The position numbers and the translations under genes were made by a program. Under the pieces are notes generated by a model, which was not told where the DNA came from, searched no databases, and saw only the letters and a list, made by a program, of their open reading frames with translations. Shown here piece after piece: positions 1 through 10,763 of a stretch of 64,000 nucleotides of DNA. The stretch is from Skeletonema tropicum. Taxonomy: Eukaryota; Bacillariophyta; Thalassiosirophyceae; Thalassiosirales; Thalassiosiraceae. The number at the start of each line of letters is the position of its first letter. The first letter of the stretch is position 1. The DNA is taken from the NCBI GenBank assembly GCA_037178625.1, contig JAWZXG010000029.1, forward strand, positions 1-64,000, written 5' to 3'.

Positions 1-713
1 ACTGAACCAACACGTAGCACAAAAATAACCTAAGACCCTTCATTCCACCAACCACCAAACCCCAAAGAACACCACGCACCATCCAGATGATGAGTTTGTC
101 AACTCAGCGGAGAGTAACTCTTCACCAAAATGCTGGCGACTAACAATGCAGTATTACTTATTCCTTCGTAGTAATTCAGCTTACATGCGTGTTCCTGCAT
201 TGGCATGTACCAGATGATTTTGGGCGCGGATGGCTCTTATTTTGGGTGCGGGTATGTGCACAAATCAACTTTTTGTTCACTCTGCCGTCTACCACGCTGT
301 CATAGTTTGCCTGGCAATAACAACAACAATTCAATAATCTTCAACAATAATGCTTTTGACATGCGCCGCCAACGCCCTTTGTGGCATGAAGAACTCCCCC
401 CTCAACAACCCGGCTGATCATCAGTGCATGATGTGTGAAGGACCAATTCATGGTGCCCTTTGCGGTAAACTCTACTGTGAGGAAATTGTGGGCAACCCAT
501 CCTACAAAAACCCTGCAGTGCGAAGAAGATGCTTGGAAAGAAGCTTGCTGACAGTCTCTCTTAGAGTGATGTGTTGACTGCAGAGTGCAAAGTATTACGA
601 CTATCTCAGGATAAGCTAGAGTGAAATTTAATCCCTTGAAATTTCTGAAATTTCTGAAATTTCAACCTGCAATTTTCAACCCCCTCCAAAAATGGTGAAA
701 TTCCATTACGCTA
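1..713 (+). mobile_element. hAT element copy A, internally deleted, cut by the window edge
   Basis: The stretch is the reverse complement of the two ends of the full-length hAT element at 36402-39639. Base 1 corresponds to about 39512, and the right terminus ends at 713 with the family's 18-bp terminal inverted repeat. A junction near 518/519 joins sequence equivalent to 38995 and 36596, so about 2.4 kb of the transposase gene is missing. A short transposase N-terminus remains at 350-518 and runs into out-of-frame 3' sequence. The outer 127 bp of the left end lie outside the window, so the target duplication cannot be verified; the right flank starts GCGGGAGG. It resembles a non-autonomous Ds-type derivative. 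Confidence 0.9.
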
Positions 714-735
714 GCGGGAGGTACTTAGGCCCTCT

Positions 736-968
736 AGGCCTTTGGATAGGGGGCTAGCCTACCCCTTATCGGGGGGATTTCCCCCCAGATTCCCCCCGGC
801 GAGAAGGGGGGGACGGTTAGTTAGCGAAACTCCCGTGATTTCCGTCTAAAGCTAGCCGAATGTTGGCTAATATGGACCATTTTTCCCCCATTTAGACGAT
901 TTTGCCACCAGATCAGAACCTTCACTATCGGGGGGGCTCCCCCCTCGCCCGCCTATATCCAAAGGCCT
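736..968. mobile_element. Small fold-back (MITE-like) element
   Basis: A perfect 13-bp inverted repeat, AGGCCTTTGGATA at 736-748 and its complement at 956-968, bounds 233 bp of non-coding DNA. The interior has runs of G and C that also fold back on each other, near 760-800 and 930-950. No open reading frame and no clear target duplication are visible. It could be a MITE or a decayed transposon end. Confidence 0.45.
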
Positions 969-1255
969 ATTATAAGTACATAGATAGATTATTTTATTCA
1001 CTACTCCCTAGACACCTGTGTCAGTAGAGAAAGAAGAATTTAAACCTGGAGGGGCTCGGGCTGGTCCCGAAGAAGCCTGTGTAGCCTGCCGGGAGCTAAC
1101 TGGTGCCTCTCTATATATCTCGCGGACGGAGTCCTCGCATGGTGTCTCTCTCCCTTTGTCGCCAACCAACAGCCAATTCCAAATGCCTTGACGAGCTATT
1201 CTATTCCGCAAAAGCTTTGAGTTTATGTGCGTATGTTTGCCATCGCAAAGTAGCA

Positions 1256-2154
1256 CACTACTAGAACAAATAAATACAAAGTTAATCAGATTAGAAATCT
1301 ACTCGAGTATAATCTGGACCTGCTTAGGTACAACGTACGGTCTTTTTCTGCCGAAAGGATTGCCAGACATCAAGACGGGTGCCCCCGTAGCTCTTAAACG
1401 CCGGAGCGTTCGAAACCAAATGAGAGTGCATCTGCTTACACTAAAAGACTGGCCGGCATGTGGCCTCAAGTTGACGGCTTCTTTTTCTTTCGCTTGGGAG
1501 GTGCGTGTCTTTGCGTGGTGGCTTAAAGTGTTGAATCCCCTACAGGTGAGAAGGGACTTCGTCTGCTTCATGGGAGTTGGGTCGTCCCCGTGAACTTTAC
1601 CTCTAGTTTTGGTGCCTCCTGGGATAATCCGCTTGTCCTTTCTCCGTCGTTTATTGCGCTCCTTGCACGATGAACCTGAGCCGGCCGGCCGTACTTTGAC
1701 CGGCTTGGGGTTAGGCTTGCCCGCTGCCTGGTGTCCACTCATGCGTTTGCCGCCCGTTGTATTCGCGCTGCTAAGCAGCCTTGCTGCGGAAGGGACTCTC
1801 GGTTGGTTCGTACTGCTTGACCACAGCAACATTGCGATCCTCATCCTGGTTTCTTTGAGGAGGAGGTCAGCCTGATTGTAGGAATTCTCGCACAGTGGGA
1901 TATTTTGTGCCAGTAAGGTTGCGTTGGCTAGGACAAAGAGACCACAATCATATCCGTTGCTCTGCCGTGGAGAATTCAATGAGTCGTCGATGAGCCGCCA
2001 AGAGTTGTCCCAATCAGCGTTCGCCTCCCCATGTACTTCTCGATACTTATCCTTTAGATACTGCTGCATAGCCCGGAGATGACGCTGGTTAGACTCCTTC
2101 CGTCCCTGAGAATCCCACAGTTTAATCACCTTAAGCGCGGTGTCGGCTGTAGTG
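1256..2154 (-). mobile_element. CACTA-like remnant carrying a Ulp1 gene
   Basis: The unit starts CACTAC at 1256 and ends GTAGTG at 2154. These are the ends of a longer 11-bp inverted repeat, TAGCACACTAC at 1251-1261 and its complement at 2149-2159. CACTAC/GTAGTG termini are typical of CACTA (En/Spm) transposons, and Ulp1-type proteases are known passengers of several plant transposon groups. No 3-bp target duplication is evident (GCA on the left, TGC on the right) and no transposase is present, so this is a remnant or a chance inverted repeat around a protease fragment. Confidence 0.35.
1299..2129 (-). pseudogene. Ulp1/C48 cysteine protease, N-terminally truncated
   Basis: The 276-residue frame carries the second half of a Ulp1-type SUMO-protease domain. 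WDSQG near residue 6 fits the catalytic Asp strand, and QSNGYDCGLFV near residues 56-66 contains the catalytic Gln and Cys. The catalytic His segment that should lie upstream is absent and no start codon precedes the domain by more than a few residues, so the protein is truncated or an upstream exon is unseen. A basic Lys/Arg-rich tail follows from about residue 125. It lies between CACTA-like termini, which suggests a transposon passenger rather than a cellular SUMO protease. Active function is unlikely. Confidence 0.6.
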
Positions 2155-2533
2155 TGCTAACACATGTAGTTCTCCGAAGACTTAAGTAGACGCACAAGTC
2201 TTGCAGAAAAATGACAAGTTGAGCCCATTTCTCGTAGTCGCAACCTCATGAATGTTATCCGTCTTCAACCCTAATATTATCAAAAGACAGCTTTCTCATC
2301 TCGGCTAAACTTAATCGGTTGTTATTGAACTAGGAAGAGTTTCCCTGTGCGCGGACCCAAATGATGACAGTTCATGTACGATTATGACCTGAAAGAGACA
2401 GCCCAGGGAAACTGAAGTTCAGCAGATATTTTTGTTTCATTGGTCTGTCAAAAATATAAAGTAATTGTTCTGGTTGAGTGATGAAACATATGTGTCTGCG
2501 ATTCGCAAGTATGTGACTCTAGAGATGATTGCA

Positions 2534-3175
2534 TCACTCAGATGGCATTTTTCTTCCTTGAGCCCTCTTTTTGATCGCTTTTGTTCTTGATTGCTGGGGC
2601 GACTTCTTTTGCTGCGTCTTTGGAGGATTATTTTGTTCTTGCAACGATTCATCTAGTTGCTGTTGATTTTGCCCTCGCAGCGGAGGTGGGGGATTTTCCC
2701 GTTTCTTCACTCTCTTTCGTTCCAACACACCTTCCATATAACTCTGGTGGCCAGGAGGCGCAAATGGATTCGATCGCTTGTGCGAGTCTGGGTCCATCTT
2801 TTCTGGTCGTAGCCCGTATTTTGTCATGACTGGCCCTCGTTGTTTCGGTTCCAAGTCGTTGCTGCCACTAGAATTGTGAAATGTTAATGTCGATTTGATG
2901 ATTGATGAGAGTATCATGATGGCCAAAATGGCAATTAGTTTTGATTTGAAGCTTGAATTCTTGAAAATATATCGGATCATTTCAATATTTGTCCATTGAT
3001 CGGGTGGAAGTTGCAGTCTTTGTTGCTGCTGCTCATGATTGTTCACGAGCCACCCGCCCACACTCCATTTTTTGCGAGTGCTGTTCGAGGAAGGACTCGG
3101 TAATTCTACGTCGTAGCGCTCATATAATTTTGAACGCGAAGAACGAGAAGATGATCCAGTGCTCTTTGTAGCCAT
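2534..3175 (-). CDS. Hypothetical single-pass membrane protein
   Basis: Not recognised. The frame encodes 213 residues from the ATG at 3175; an in-frame ATG at 3211 would add 12. The N-terminus is Ser-rich, then Gln-rich. One hydrophobic segment at about residues 87-105 (after FKSKLIAILAIMIL) is followed by a Pro/Gln/Lys-rich, basic, low-complexity tail. There is no catalytic domain, so it could be a type II anchor and stem of a larger protein whose lumenal exons are missing, or an orphan protein. The region between 2155 and 2533 shows nothing recognisable. Confidence 0.45.
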   Translation of the reverse strand: MATKSTGSSSRSSRSKLYERYDVELPSPSSNSTRKKWSVGGWLVNNHEQQQQRLQLPPDQWTNIEMIRYIFKNSSFKSKLIAILAIMILSSIIKSTLTFHNSSGSNDLEPKQRGPVMTKYGLRPEKMDPDSHKRSNPFAPPGHQSYMEGVLERKRVKKRENPPPPLRGQNQQQLDESLQEQNNPPKTQQKKSPQQSRTKAIKKRAQGRKMPSE

Positions 3176-3211
3176 TGCAATGTTCGATGGATGTAGGAGC
3201 AATGGCACCAT

Positions 3212-3780
3212 GCCATGGTCATGGGCTGCTCATGGGCATGGTATGTAGTGCGGGTGGTGGTTTAGATTTATTTGCTACGCACGATTTTGTGGACTTTTCG
3301 AGTGAAATAAAATATTGTACGGAAAGATAGCTTCTACGAAAGTAGGAATTGGAGTTGTCCTGGATTCGGGGGGACAGCTAATAAGTACAGTGGTGGACGG
3401 GAGGAATTTTTATTGGGACTCCTGAATCTTCCAGGTGCTACTAACGGGCTCCTAAAAAGACCTATGCTACAATACCGCGTAAAAAAATTGCGAATCGCAT
3501 TTAGGTCCCGAGTTGGAACTCGTGAATCACCTTTTTTACTAGCGAACTCCACACAAAATCCACTCAAAATTTCCTCAAATTCATCCATACTCCCAACAAC
3601 TGTGCGGACAAACCTAGTCCACAGCCTGATTAAGAGTTATGGTAGGATTGTAACACCATCAACCAGCTATTATATGATAGCCCATATTGTTAGCTTCTAT
3701 AGAACCACTGGTCAGCATTTCAACTACTATATTCGCCATGCAGTAGTTGAGCAACATTGGACATGTGGGGTCAGGAGGAG
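3212..3780. other. Non-coding stretch
   Basis: There is no gene I can support here. A 180-codon plus frame from 3413 has no recognisable composition or domain and runs across a repeat boundary, so it is probably accidental. A 16-base sequence, ATAGAACCACTGGTCA at 3699-3714, recurs at 15735-15750 with similar flanks. Confidence 0.4.
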
Positions 3781-4304
3781 GTGGGTGCGTTGTACATCAC
3801 TCAATCAAGTCAAGTTGAAGTGGGAAACAGATAGAAGTAAGAAATATCCAAATAACCTTAGTGAACTAAAGAAGAACGTGAAACCGAGAGTTGTCTCTCG
3901 GAGCCATGAACCGCAGAGCATCGCAGCAACCAGCGATAACTCTGAAAAATATTGAGGGGGGAATTCGCCCAGCCCGAATTCCTATCTTGATATATCTAGA
4001 TCAGTGAGGCCTTGATCTAGGCATTTGTAGAAGGGATTTGCCGAATCTTGAGATTGGGGTCCTTGACATGTAGCGGAACCCATCTCGCGTCGGTACCCGT
4101 GACTCACTTCGTAATTCCAGAGAGACCTTGTATCCCAGATGTGCATTGAAGCGTGGAAACCTATTTCAAACATCACTTCAATTTGCACTCTGTTTATCGC
4201 AGATAAGATACAAGGGCCCGCTTACTCGAACAAATTTTAGCCATACCTCAATCGAGGCTAGTATGGATGAAACCACAGGTTTAACGACTAACCATCTTCA
4301 GAAC
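3781..4304. repeat. 524-bp direct duplication, copy 1
   Basis: Essentially the same 524 bp recur at 4691-5214, offset 910 bp, and I saw no differences by eye over most of the length. The unit begins GTGGGTGCGTTGTACATC and contains a perfect 7-bp hairpin, CCGAGAG/CTCTCGG, near 3884-3901. No protein of note is encoded. Confidence 0.9.
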
Positions 4305-4371
4305 CGCTTCTGAAAACCTCCAAGGGATGCATATACCAATAATACCAAATAGGGTGGTGGGTGGGGAAAAA

Positions 4372-4690
4372 AATTCGAATCTCTGACAATAGCAACACTA
4401 TCGATGATCAACTTCGACACTGATCACTTTGGCAGTAGACTGGACCGATAAATTTGCTGACAAACAAAGTTGTAAGCTTGCTGGATCATTGCTTTCTTCC
4501 CAGCCAAATCTTGTACGTATGTAGTGGATCTGTAAGTGATTTTTCTCACAACGCTTAAAGTGACACGTGACGCCACAAAGTGTTGACAGACCGCCGTACA
4601 AATTTCCAGCTGCTGTTCCTCTCTTCACCTTGGCTTTCATTCTCTACTTCCCTCCTCCCCACCAGCTTAACTTGAATGCAGTACACGTTG
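4372..4690. repeat. 320-bp dispersed repeat, uninterrupted copy
   Basis: The same sequence is found at 7607-7809 plus 9190-9314, where hAT copy B interrupts it. Here it lies between the two copies of the 524-bp duplication. A minus-strand frame of 80 codons (4398-4640) fills the unit but has no recognisable domain. This copy serves as the empty-site reference for the hAT insertion. Confidence 0.85.
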
Positions 4691-5214
4691 GTGGGTGCGT
4701 TGTACATCACTCAATCAAGTCAAGTTGAAGTGGGAAACAGATAGAAGTAAGAAATATCCAAATAACCTTAGTGAACTAAAGAAGAACGTGAAACCGAGAG
4801 TTGTCTCTCGGAGCCATGAACCGCAGAGCATCGCAGCAACCAGCGATAACTCTGAAAAATATTGAGGGGGGAATTCGCCCAGCCCGAATTCCTATCTTGA
4901 TATATCTAGATCAGTGAGGCCTTGATCTAGGCATTTGTAGAAGGGATTTGCCGAATCTTGAGATTGGGGTCCTTGACATGTAGCGGAACCCATCTCGCGT
5001 CGGTACCCGTGACTCACTTCGTAATTCCAGAGAGACCTTGTATCCCAGATGTGCATTGAAGCGTGGAAACCTATTTCAAACATCACTTCAATTTGCACTC
5101 TGTTTATCGCAGATAAGATACAAGGGCCCGCTTACTCGAACAAATTTTAGCCATACCTCAATCGAGGCTAGTATGGATGAAACCACAGGTTTAACGACTA
5201 ACCATCTTCAGAAC
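4691..5214. repeat. 524-bp direct duplication, copy 2
   Basis: Second copy of 3781-4304, with the same internal hairpin. The identity stops after the shared GAAC at 4301-4304 and 5211-5214. It begins exactly where the 320-bp repeat ends. Confidence 0.9.
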
Positions 5215-7606
5215 ACGCTCTCTGAGCTGCCCCCCTCATAATTCATCCCAGATGCAAATGGTGCGACACATCTGGGGGAGTGAAACCGTACCTACGTATT
5301 GCTTTGATTGCTCATACCCCGTCTATGCTCGGTCATAGTCTCAAGAGCGTAGGAAACAGCAACACCCATCGCACTGCATTACAGTCTACAGTTTGATGTA
5401 GTTTTTTAGCCTCAGCATTCGAACCATCTATTGCCCGAACCTGAGCTAACGAAATTAACTCCCATGAGTCTGACTATTCATTTCTTGGTAATTGGCAGAG
5501 ACTACAGGTACCTGTCCATTTCCGTCCTTCATCCAGCTTTCGCATCTCAACAACGAATCAGCACACTCGGGTGACCATCTTGGTTGATGAAGTGCAAACA
5601 CACACCGCTGGATAGAATCGCAGATCATGAACATTTAAATACCTTCTCTGATAGCTGTTACTCTCTTCCCCAGAGTAACTAATATATGTACATGATGTGG
5701 CATCACCGTAGAGATCGCTGAAGTACTTGCAATCTCTTGCTGGAAGTTCTACTCGTCCCCGATGACGGAGTACATGAAGGAAGACTGTAACCTCCATTGG
5801 ACCTTCCGCTTGATGTGCCATCATTTCCCGGCCTATTCAGAAATGGATACTTAAATCCAATTCAGGGCTGTGTTCCCGTGAGAAAACAATTCCCCCGAGT
5901 ACTCAGCAAAGTAAGAGAATTAAACATATGTCTCGAGATTAATCACCACAATCCAATCAACGAAACAAATTGTTTGATGCGTCTTGCGACGCAAAATGTG
6001 ACATTAGAAGGAATGCCATAGTGGGGGAAGCCTTTCTGCAAAGTGTTCGTGATGAGTCCATCTGTCGGACAAGTGCCCTACACTCATACGAACCATCTTA
6101 TCGCATAGACGATGAAGTGCGGAAAAGACTCATGGTGTTTGACAAGTTTTGGTACTACTGTGAGGTGAGAAGTGTATCGTCTCACAGACCTAGTAGTAGT
6201 ATCGATCGGTGCATCAATCCGCGAGGTGTTGAAATGCTAGATCCAACCTTGCCCCCCTCTACCAATCCCCAAAACAAAGTCGAAGAGACGTCAACCAATC
6301 AAGTCCCTACATTTAAAGATGGGAATGATTTTCCAAACATTGACATTTCCTCGGACGATCAGATTGGTCACTGCCTTCCTTGCATCTCCATACTACGACA
6401 ACATAGCCGTTCATAGAATTTCGATGCATCCCACGAAGAAGTATTCAAGCCGAAAAGCAAAACTCTTTCGTCCGACTACCTCCATCTACTTTGAATAAGT
6501 GAGAGTATGTCCGTGGCGTAGATGAGAAATGTCTACCCATCCACGACCCGAGTGCGAGAGTCATGTACATGTGCGCACATAACCCCCCTCAACATTACAT
6601 ATCCAAAGCAGAATCCTTCTTTTCCAACGTCACTTGCTTTGATACTCTCACCATGATGAAGAAGTGTATAGCACCACCAGAACTCCCCGTCGTTGATTTA
6701 TCCCCCATGCATCATATAACGAAGGAGGCGCAGAAGGAGGGAAAGGGCTCTTGAGGGAACTCGGAGACTACACTCATCCATTCATGGCGATAGGAAGAAC
6801 AACCTTCGCTTGGTCTTCCACTATTGCCCTCCACAATAGGAGAGTGCGATAGAGCTGTGCATGACCAATGCGCCATCCCTAAACGCAAACTCAACACGGA
6901 GATTATGGCTCTCAATCAACGAATTAATGGTATTCCCCGACGTGATAGATTTGTGAATGTTTATGAACGCATCCCTCATCAGCGGACTGCACGGAAGTGA
7001 TAAAATAGATATCATCCCGTGCACCCACCCCACCGTGTAACCAAAGCCAACTTCTGCATAAAACTCTCTGAAGCATAGATGTCGCTTTGATACTCTTAAA
7101 AACTAGAGAAGAGTATTCCACGTGTTGTGAAACCAACCAAACCATTGACATAGAACATGTTGTTGTGTCATTAACAAATATCTAATGTCATCCAACCCCC
7201 GTCAAACCCACCCAAAGCGCCGGCAATTGCTTCAAGGGACGGGTACAGATCGTAGATGAACCAAACTGGCCGCTGCATGAAGAATATTGCATGAAGAATA
7301 TTGGCCTGCTGTTCAAATCACGTTCTTAATAAATCCACAATCTGTATTATTTCACCGTTTCCACCAACACACGCAACATCCATGATATCCCTGTTCATAT
7401 CCCATCTAAACCCCCCTCAAAGCTCCCGTCACCAAGACGGTTGCGTGTGGACACTGCGAGACAACGGAGGTCATGTCGATAGACACGGCGGTAGCAAAAC
7501 TCCGGAACGTTATATTACACGTCATCACGTCATTACGTCAAGCAGCCACGAAGGAAATAAAGACAAAAAGGAACCCAGTGACAAGCTTTAGTAAGTAGCG
7601 CATAAA
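5215..7606. other. Long stretch without a recognisable gene
   Basis: Several frames of 60-148 codons are open on both strands, the longest being plus 5970-6416, but none shows a domain, consistent codon use or a splice pattern I can defend. A C-rich motif of the form CCCCCCTC recurs at about 5229, 6249, 6584 and 7409. The region may be a decayed gene or repeat. Confidence 0.4.
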
Positions 7607-7809
7607 AAATTCGAATCTCTGACAATAGCAACACTATCGATGATCAACTTCGACACTGATCACTTTGGCAGTAGACTGGACCGATAAATTTGCTGACAAA
7701 CAAAGTTGTAAGCTTGCTGGATCATTGCTTTCTTCCCAGCCAAATCTTGTACGTATGTAGTGGATCTGTAAGTGATTTTTCTCACAACGCTTAAAGTGAC
7801 ACGTGACGC

Positions 7810-9189
7810 TAGCGTAATGGAATTTCACCATTTTTGGAGGGGGTTGAAAATTGCAGGTTGAAATTTCAGAAATTTCAGAAATTTCAAGGGATTAAATTTC
7901 ACTCTAGCTTATCCTGAGATAGTCGTAATACTTTGCACTCTGCAGTCAACACATCACTCTAAGAGAGACTGTCAGCAAGCTTCTTTCCAAGCATCTTCTT
8001 CGCATCCATGATATGACGGAGGTTTTCCTTCCCTCGAAGAAGTGCAACACCAGTTGGATCCTTCATCCTATTCCTATCCTTCACAAGAATGCTGTTCTTC
8101 AGAGGTTTGGCCCTACGCTCACAATCCATCGATCCGACAGTTCCCATAGACATTAGAGGCTTAGCAACCAATCGATAGAAGTCAGATGATCCTGCATAAC
8201 ATTCAAACCACGTGATGCGACCAGAAATAGCACCAGTTGATTCCACATACTGTACCACATTTTTGATACTAAAAGACTTGTTGTTCTGTTGCAGCTGTTC
8301 CAAAGATGGAAGCGATGGAAGTGGAACGTCAAAAGAATGAAACCAGTCATTGTTTTGAGTATCAAAGTCCTCAAAATCCTTTTTAACTCTCCTCCGCATC
8401 TCATCAGAACCATCTTCACCCAAAGGCACATACCACTCGATCATCTTCCTTACGAGCGCAGCCTTGTTAGTCTGCAGGTAGAACAACTCCCTCCACACAC
8501 GAGAGTTTGGGTCACAGAGGAAACACATCAAGTGATGCTCATCGAGTAAACCAACCTTCAGTCCGCTGGGATCAACACCATCCATATTGAAACGTTCACG
8601 GATCATACCAGCAACTTCTGCTCTTGAGCCCTGACCAAGAAGTTCATCAAACTCGGGAGTGAGACACTTGTTAATATCATTGCGCAGCGCTTGAACCAAG
8701 AGGGGGTAAGCACTAAGTGGCATATCCTTGCGGGAACAAGCCAAATGTGCTTCCTTGAAAGGGAGCGTGAAGGCAATAACAACATCAAACATCTTCCAAA
8801 TATTTTCCTTCTTGAAGTGCTCCATCAGCTCATCCAACTCAGCTTGCTTTGTTGCAGTGCGCTCACTACGATACTTTTGATACTCCGCCTTGCCAGGAAG
8901 TACAAGAAGAACTGCATTGTTAGTCGCCAGCATTTTGGTGAAGAGTTACTCTCCGCTGAGTTGACAAACTCATCATCTGGATGGTGCGTGGTGTTCTTTG
9001 GGGTTTGGTGGTTGGTGGAATGAAGGGTCTTAGGTTATTTTTGTGCTACGTGTTGGTTCAGTACCATCCGTTCGCGCCAGAATTTTTGTGAAATTTCATT
9101 GTTGGCCAAAATTGGTGCAACTTTCACCCTGTAAATTTCACGAAAGTTGCAGTAGTGAAATTTCACCCTTTTGAAATTCCATTACGCTA
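7810..9189 (-). mobile_element. hAT element copy B, internally deleted, with perfect target duplications
   Basis: The copy is 1380 bp long, begins TAGCGTAATGGAATTTCA and ends with the exact complement, giving an 18-bp terminal inverted repeat. CGTGACGC flanks both sides as an 8-bp target duplication, the size typical of hAT elements. It equals the full-length element minus 37504-39361 (about 1858 bp), with the junction near 8912. It keeps the 3' half of the transposase gene. It is a classic Ds-like deletion derivative that could be mobilised in trans if an active transposase exists. Confidence 0.95.
7959..8933 (-). pseudogene. hAT transposase, C-terminal fragment
   Basis: The 324-codon frame matches, codon for codon, the last 313 residues of the transposase frame in the full-length element (36551-37500). 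The first 11 codons come from sequence just inside the other terminus, brought in by the internal deletion. The BED zinc finger and the first catalytic segments are missing, so it cannot be an active transposase. It retains the C-terminal half that in hAT proteins includes the last acidic residue and the dimerisation region. Confidence 0.85.
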
Positions 9190-9680
9190 CGTGACGCCAC
9201 AAAGTGTTGACAGACCGCCGTACAAATTTCCAGCTGCTGTTCCTCTCTTCACCTTGGCTTTCATTCTCTACTTCCCTCCTCCCCACCAGCTTAACTTGAA
9301 TGCAGTACACGTTGATTATTGTTAGTGATTTTTTCTAGGTAAAATGACGAAATCGCTACTATGTTATCTCCATCAGAAATAGATATAAATTGTTAAATTA
9401 AGGAATAATCATATTCGAATAGACTTCAGTTTGGCATCATCAATCGCCTTTTTTGTCGAAGGTCTATTTATGTGCCTGCTATAGTGTAGGTACTGACATG
9501 GTTGTTTGCTGCTTTTTGTTAGTGTTTGTTATAGGCGTATCGGGATAGTGAGCGCGGGGGCGTGCCCACAAGAGGGACTGGTTTGACAGGAGGCTTGAAG
9601 GGAGATTTCGGTTGATTTTGGGTCGATATTCGTTTGTTTTGCCCGCATTTTCGCTCATTTTCACCTGATGTTTTGCAGTT

Positions 9681-10589
9681 GTGGGCCCCACGTGGGCGGC
9701 AATCAAAGAAGCTCTTTCGCTAGTCATGAAAAACAACATCTTCGAATTTGGTGATATGTACTTCAAACAACTAACTGGTACAGCAATGGGAACTAGTGCA
9801 GCATGTATGTGGGCTACAATCTACTTTGCAATCCATGAAGAATTCCTCCTTAATAAATATTCCAATGATCTCCTCCTCTACAAGCGTTTCATCGACGATA
9901 TGAAAGGAATATGGATTGGTACCAACCTACGATATGCACAATTTCAATATGATACTGATAACTTCGGATCCCTACGATGGGACTTTGAGCCCCTATCAAC
10001 ATCTGTTAACTTCCTCGATCTCACTATCACCATTGGACCATCGCAACAAATTCAAACACGTACATTCCAAAAAGCCTGCAATCTCTACCAATATCTCCCG
10101 CCGCATTCAGCACACTCTCCACAAATTATGAAAGGTGTCACCTACAGTCTATTGCGTCAGTACAAGCGCCAAAACTCCCTTGAATCTGACTACATCAATC
10201 AATCTAAATTACTCTTCAAAAGACTAGTACAACGCGGCTGGGACTCACACGTCATCAAGCAGTACATCCTACAAGCAGATGCACGCCTACGATCTATCGA
10301 ATCAAATGCAAACGCAATACAACAACCAACAAAGCCTACTCTTACCAACAAAGAATTAGCCATCCTCCACTGGACATTCCATCCAAATGATATCCCTCGT
10401 AAACTACTTCGGTGTCTCTACGACACCCACTGCAAAGAAGTCTTCGAACAAGATCTACGAATTCAGAAGTTTATTATTGCCTATCATGGAGCCCCAACGA
10501 TACGATCAGCTGTGACGAAAGCAAAACTGATACAAGAACCCGGCAAAGAGGCCAGTAAGTATTTTGATGGGGAGCCCGATCCTGACTGA
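9681..10589 (+). CDS. Penelope-like reverse transcriptase, 5'-truncated
   Basis: The 302-residue frame is the C-terminal half of a reverse transcriptase. GTAMGTSAACMWA at about residues 31-43 matches the GTAMGT-x-AP block, and KRFIDDMKGIW at about 67-77 is the catalytic box with FIDD in place of YIDD. VNFLDLTI and a later H-P/IMKG block follow. This arrangement (GTAMGT, then R-[FY]-IDD-x3-IW, then FLD) is typical of Penelope-like elements. The fingers region is missing upstream and no GIY-YIG nuclease is visible downstream. The preceding 9330-9680 has a diverged relative at 34029-34260. The first codon is only the first ATG of the open frame; the true N-terminus is lost or frameshifted. Confidence 0.75.
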   Translation: MGPTWAAIKEALSLVMKNNIFEFGDMYFKQLTGTAMGTSAACMWATIYFAIHEEFLLNKYSNDLLLYKRFIDDMKGIWIGTNLRYAQFQYDTDNFGSLRWDFEPLSTSVNFLDLTITIGPSQQIQTRTFQKACNLYQYLPPHSAHSPQIMKGVTYSLLRQYKRQNSLESDYINQSKLLFKRLVQRGWDSHVIKQYILQADARLRSIESNANAIQQPTKPTLTNKELAILHWTFHPNDIPRKLLRCLYDTHCKEVFEQDLRIQKFIIAYHGAPTIRSAVTKAKLIQEPGKEASKYFDGEPDPD

Positions 10590-10602
10590 TCGAGCTCCCC
10601 TC

Positions 10603-10637
10603 CTTTTACTCTCCCGAGGAGCTCGGGAGAGCAAAAG
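10603..10637 (+). terminator. Hairpin just downstream of the Penelope-like RT
   Basis: Arms 10603-10618 and 10622-10637 pair over 16 positions with a single A-C mismatch and a 3-nt loop (GAG), starting 14 bases after the RT stop codon. Two smaller GTCT/AGAC hairpins follow at about 10647-10672. The role is unknown; a 3'-UTR recognition structure for the reverse transcriptase, or an RNA 3'-end structure, is possible. Confidence 0.5.
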
Positions 10638-10763
10638 CTTCTCCTGTCTGAAAAGACATTGAACCGCGTCTGAAAAAGACGTTCACTTCTCCGTTCATTT
10701 CATTTTTCTCCGTTCACCATACAAAAGATTCATTAGAACAGCCCGCTCCTGGGGCTGTCTCAC

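Larger units (their letters stand above)
7607..9314. repeat. 320-bp dispersed repeat, copy split by hAT copy B
   Basis: Bases 7607-7809 and 9190-9314 together match 4372-4690. They are separated by a 1380-bp hAT insertion with an 8-bp target duplication (CGTGACGC at 7802-7809 and 9190-9197). The similarity ends at ACACGTTG, the same end as in the other copy. Confidence 0.85.

Noticed and set aside
3413..3955. A 180-codon open frame on the plus strand
   Set aside because: It has no domain, unusual composition and crosses into the 524-bp duplication. The second copy of the duplication has no matching upstream frame.
4371..4386. A TTCGAATC string like a tRNA T-loop
   Set aside because: No acceptor, D or anticodon stems can be drawn around it or around the copy at 7610.
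4398..4640. An 80-codon minus frame in the 320-bp repeat
   Set aside because: It is only as long as the repeat, is cut in the second copy, and has no recognisable domain.
5970..6416. A 148-codon plus frame
   Set aside because: No domain, no convincing start context and no splice partners. Kept only as a note in the non-coding stretch.
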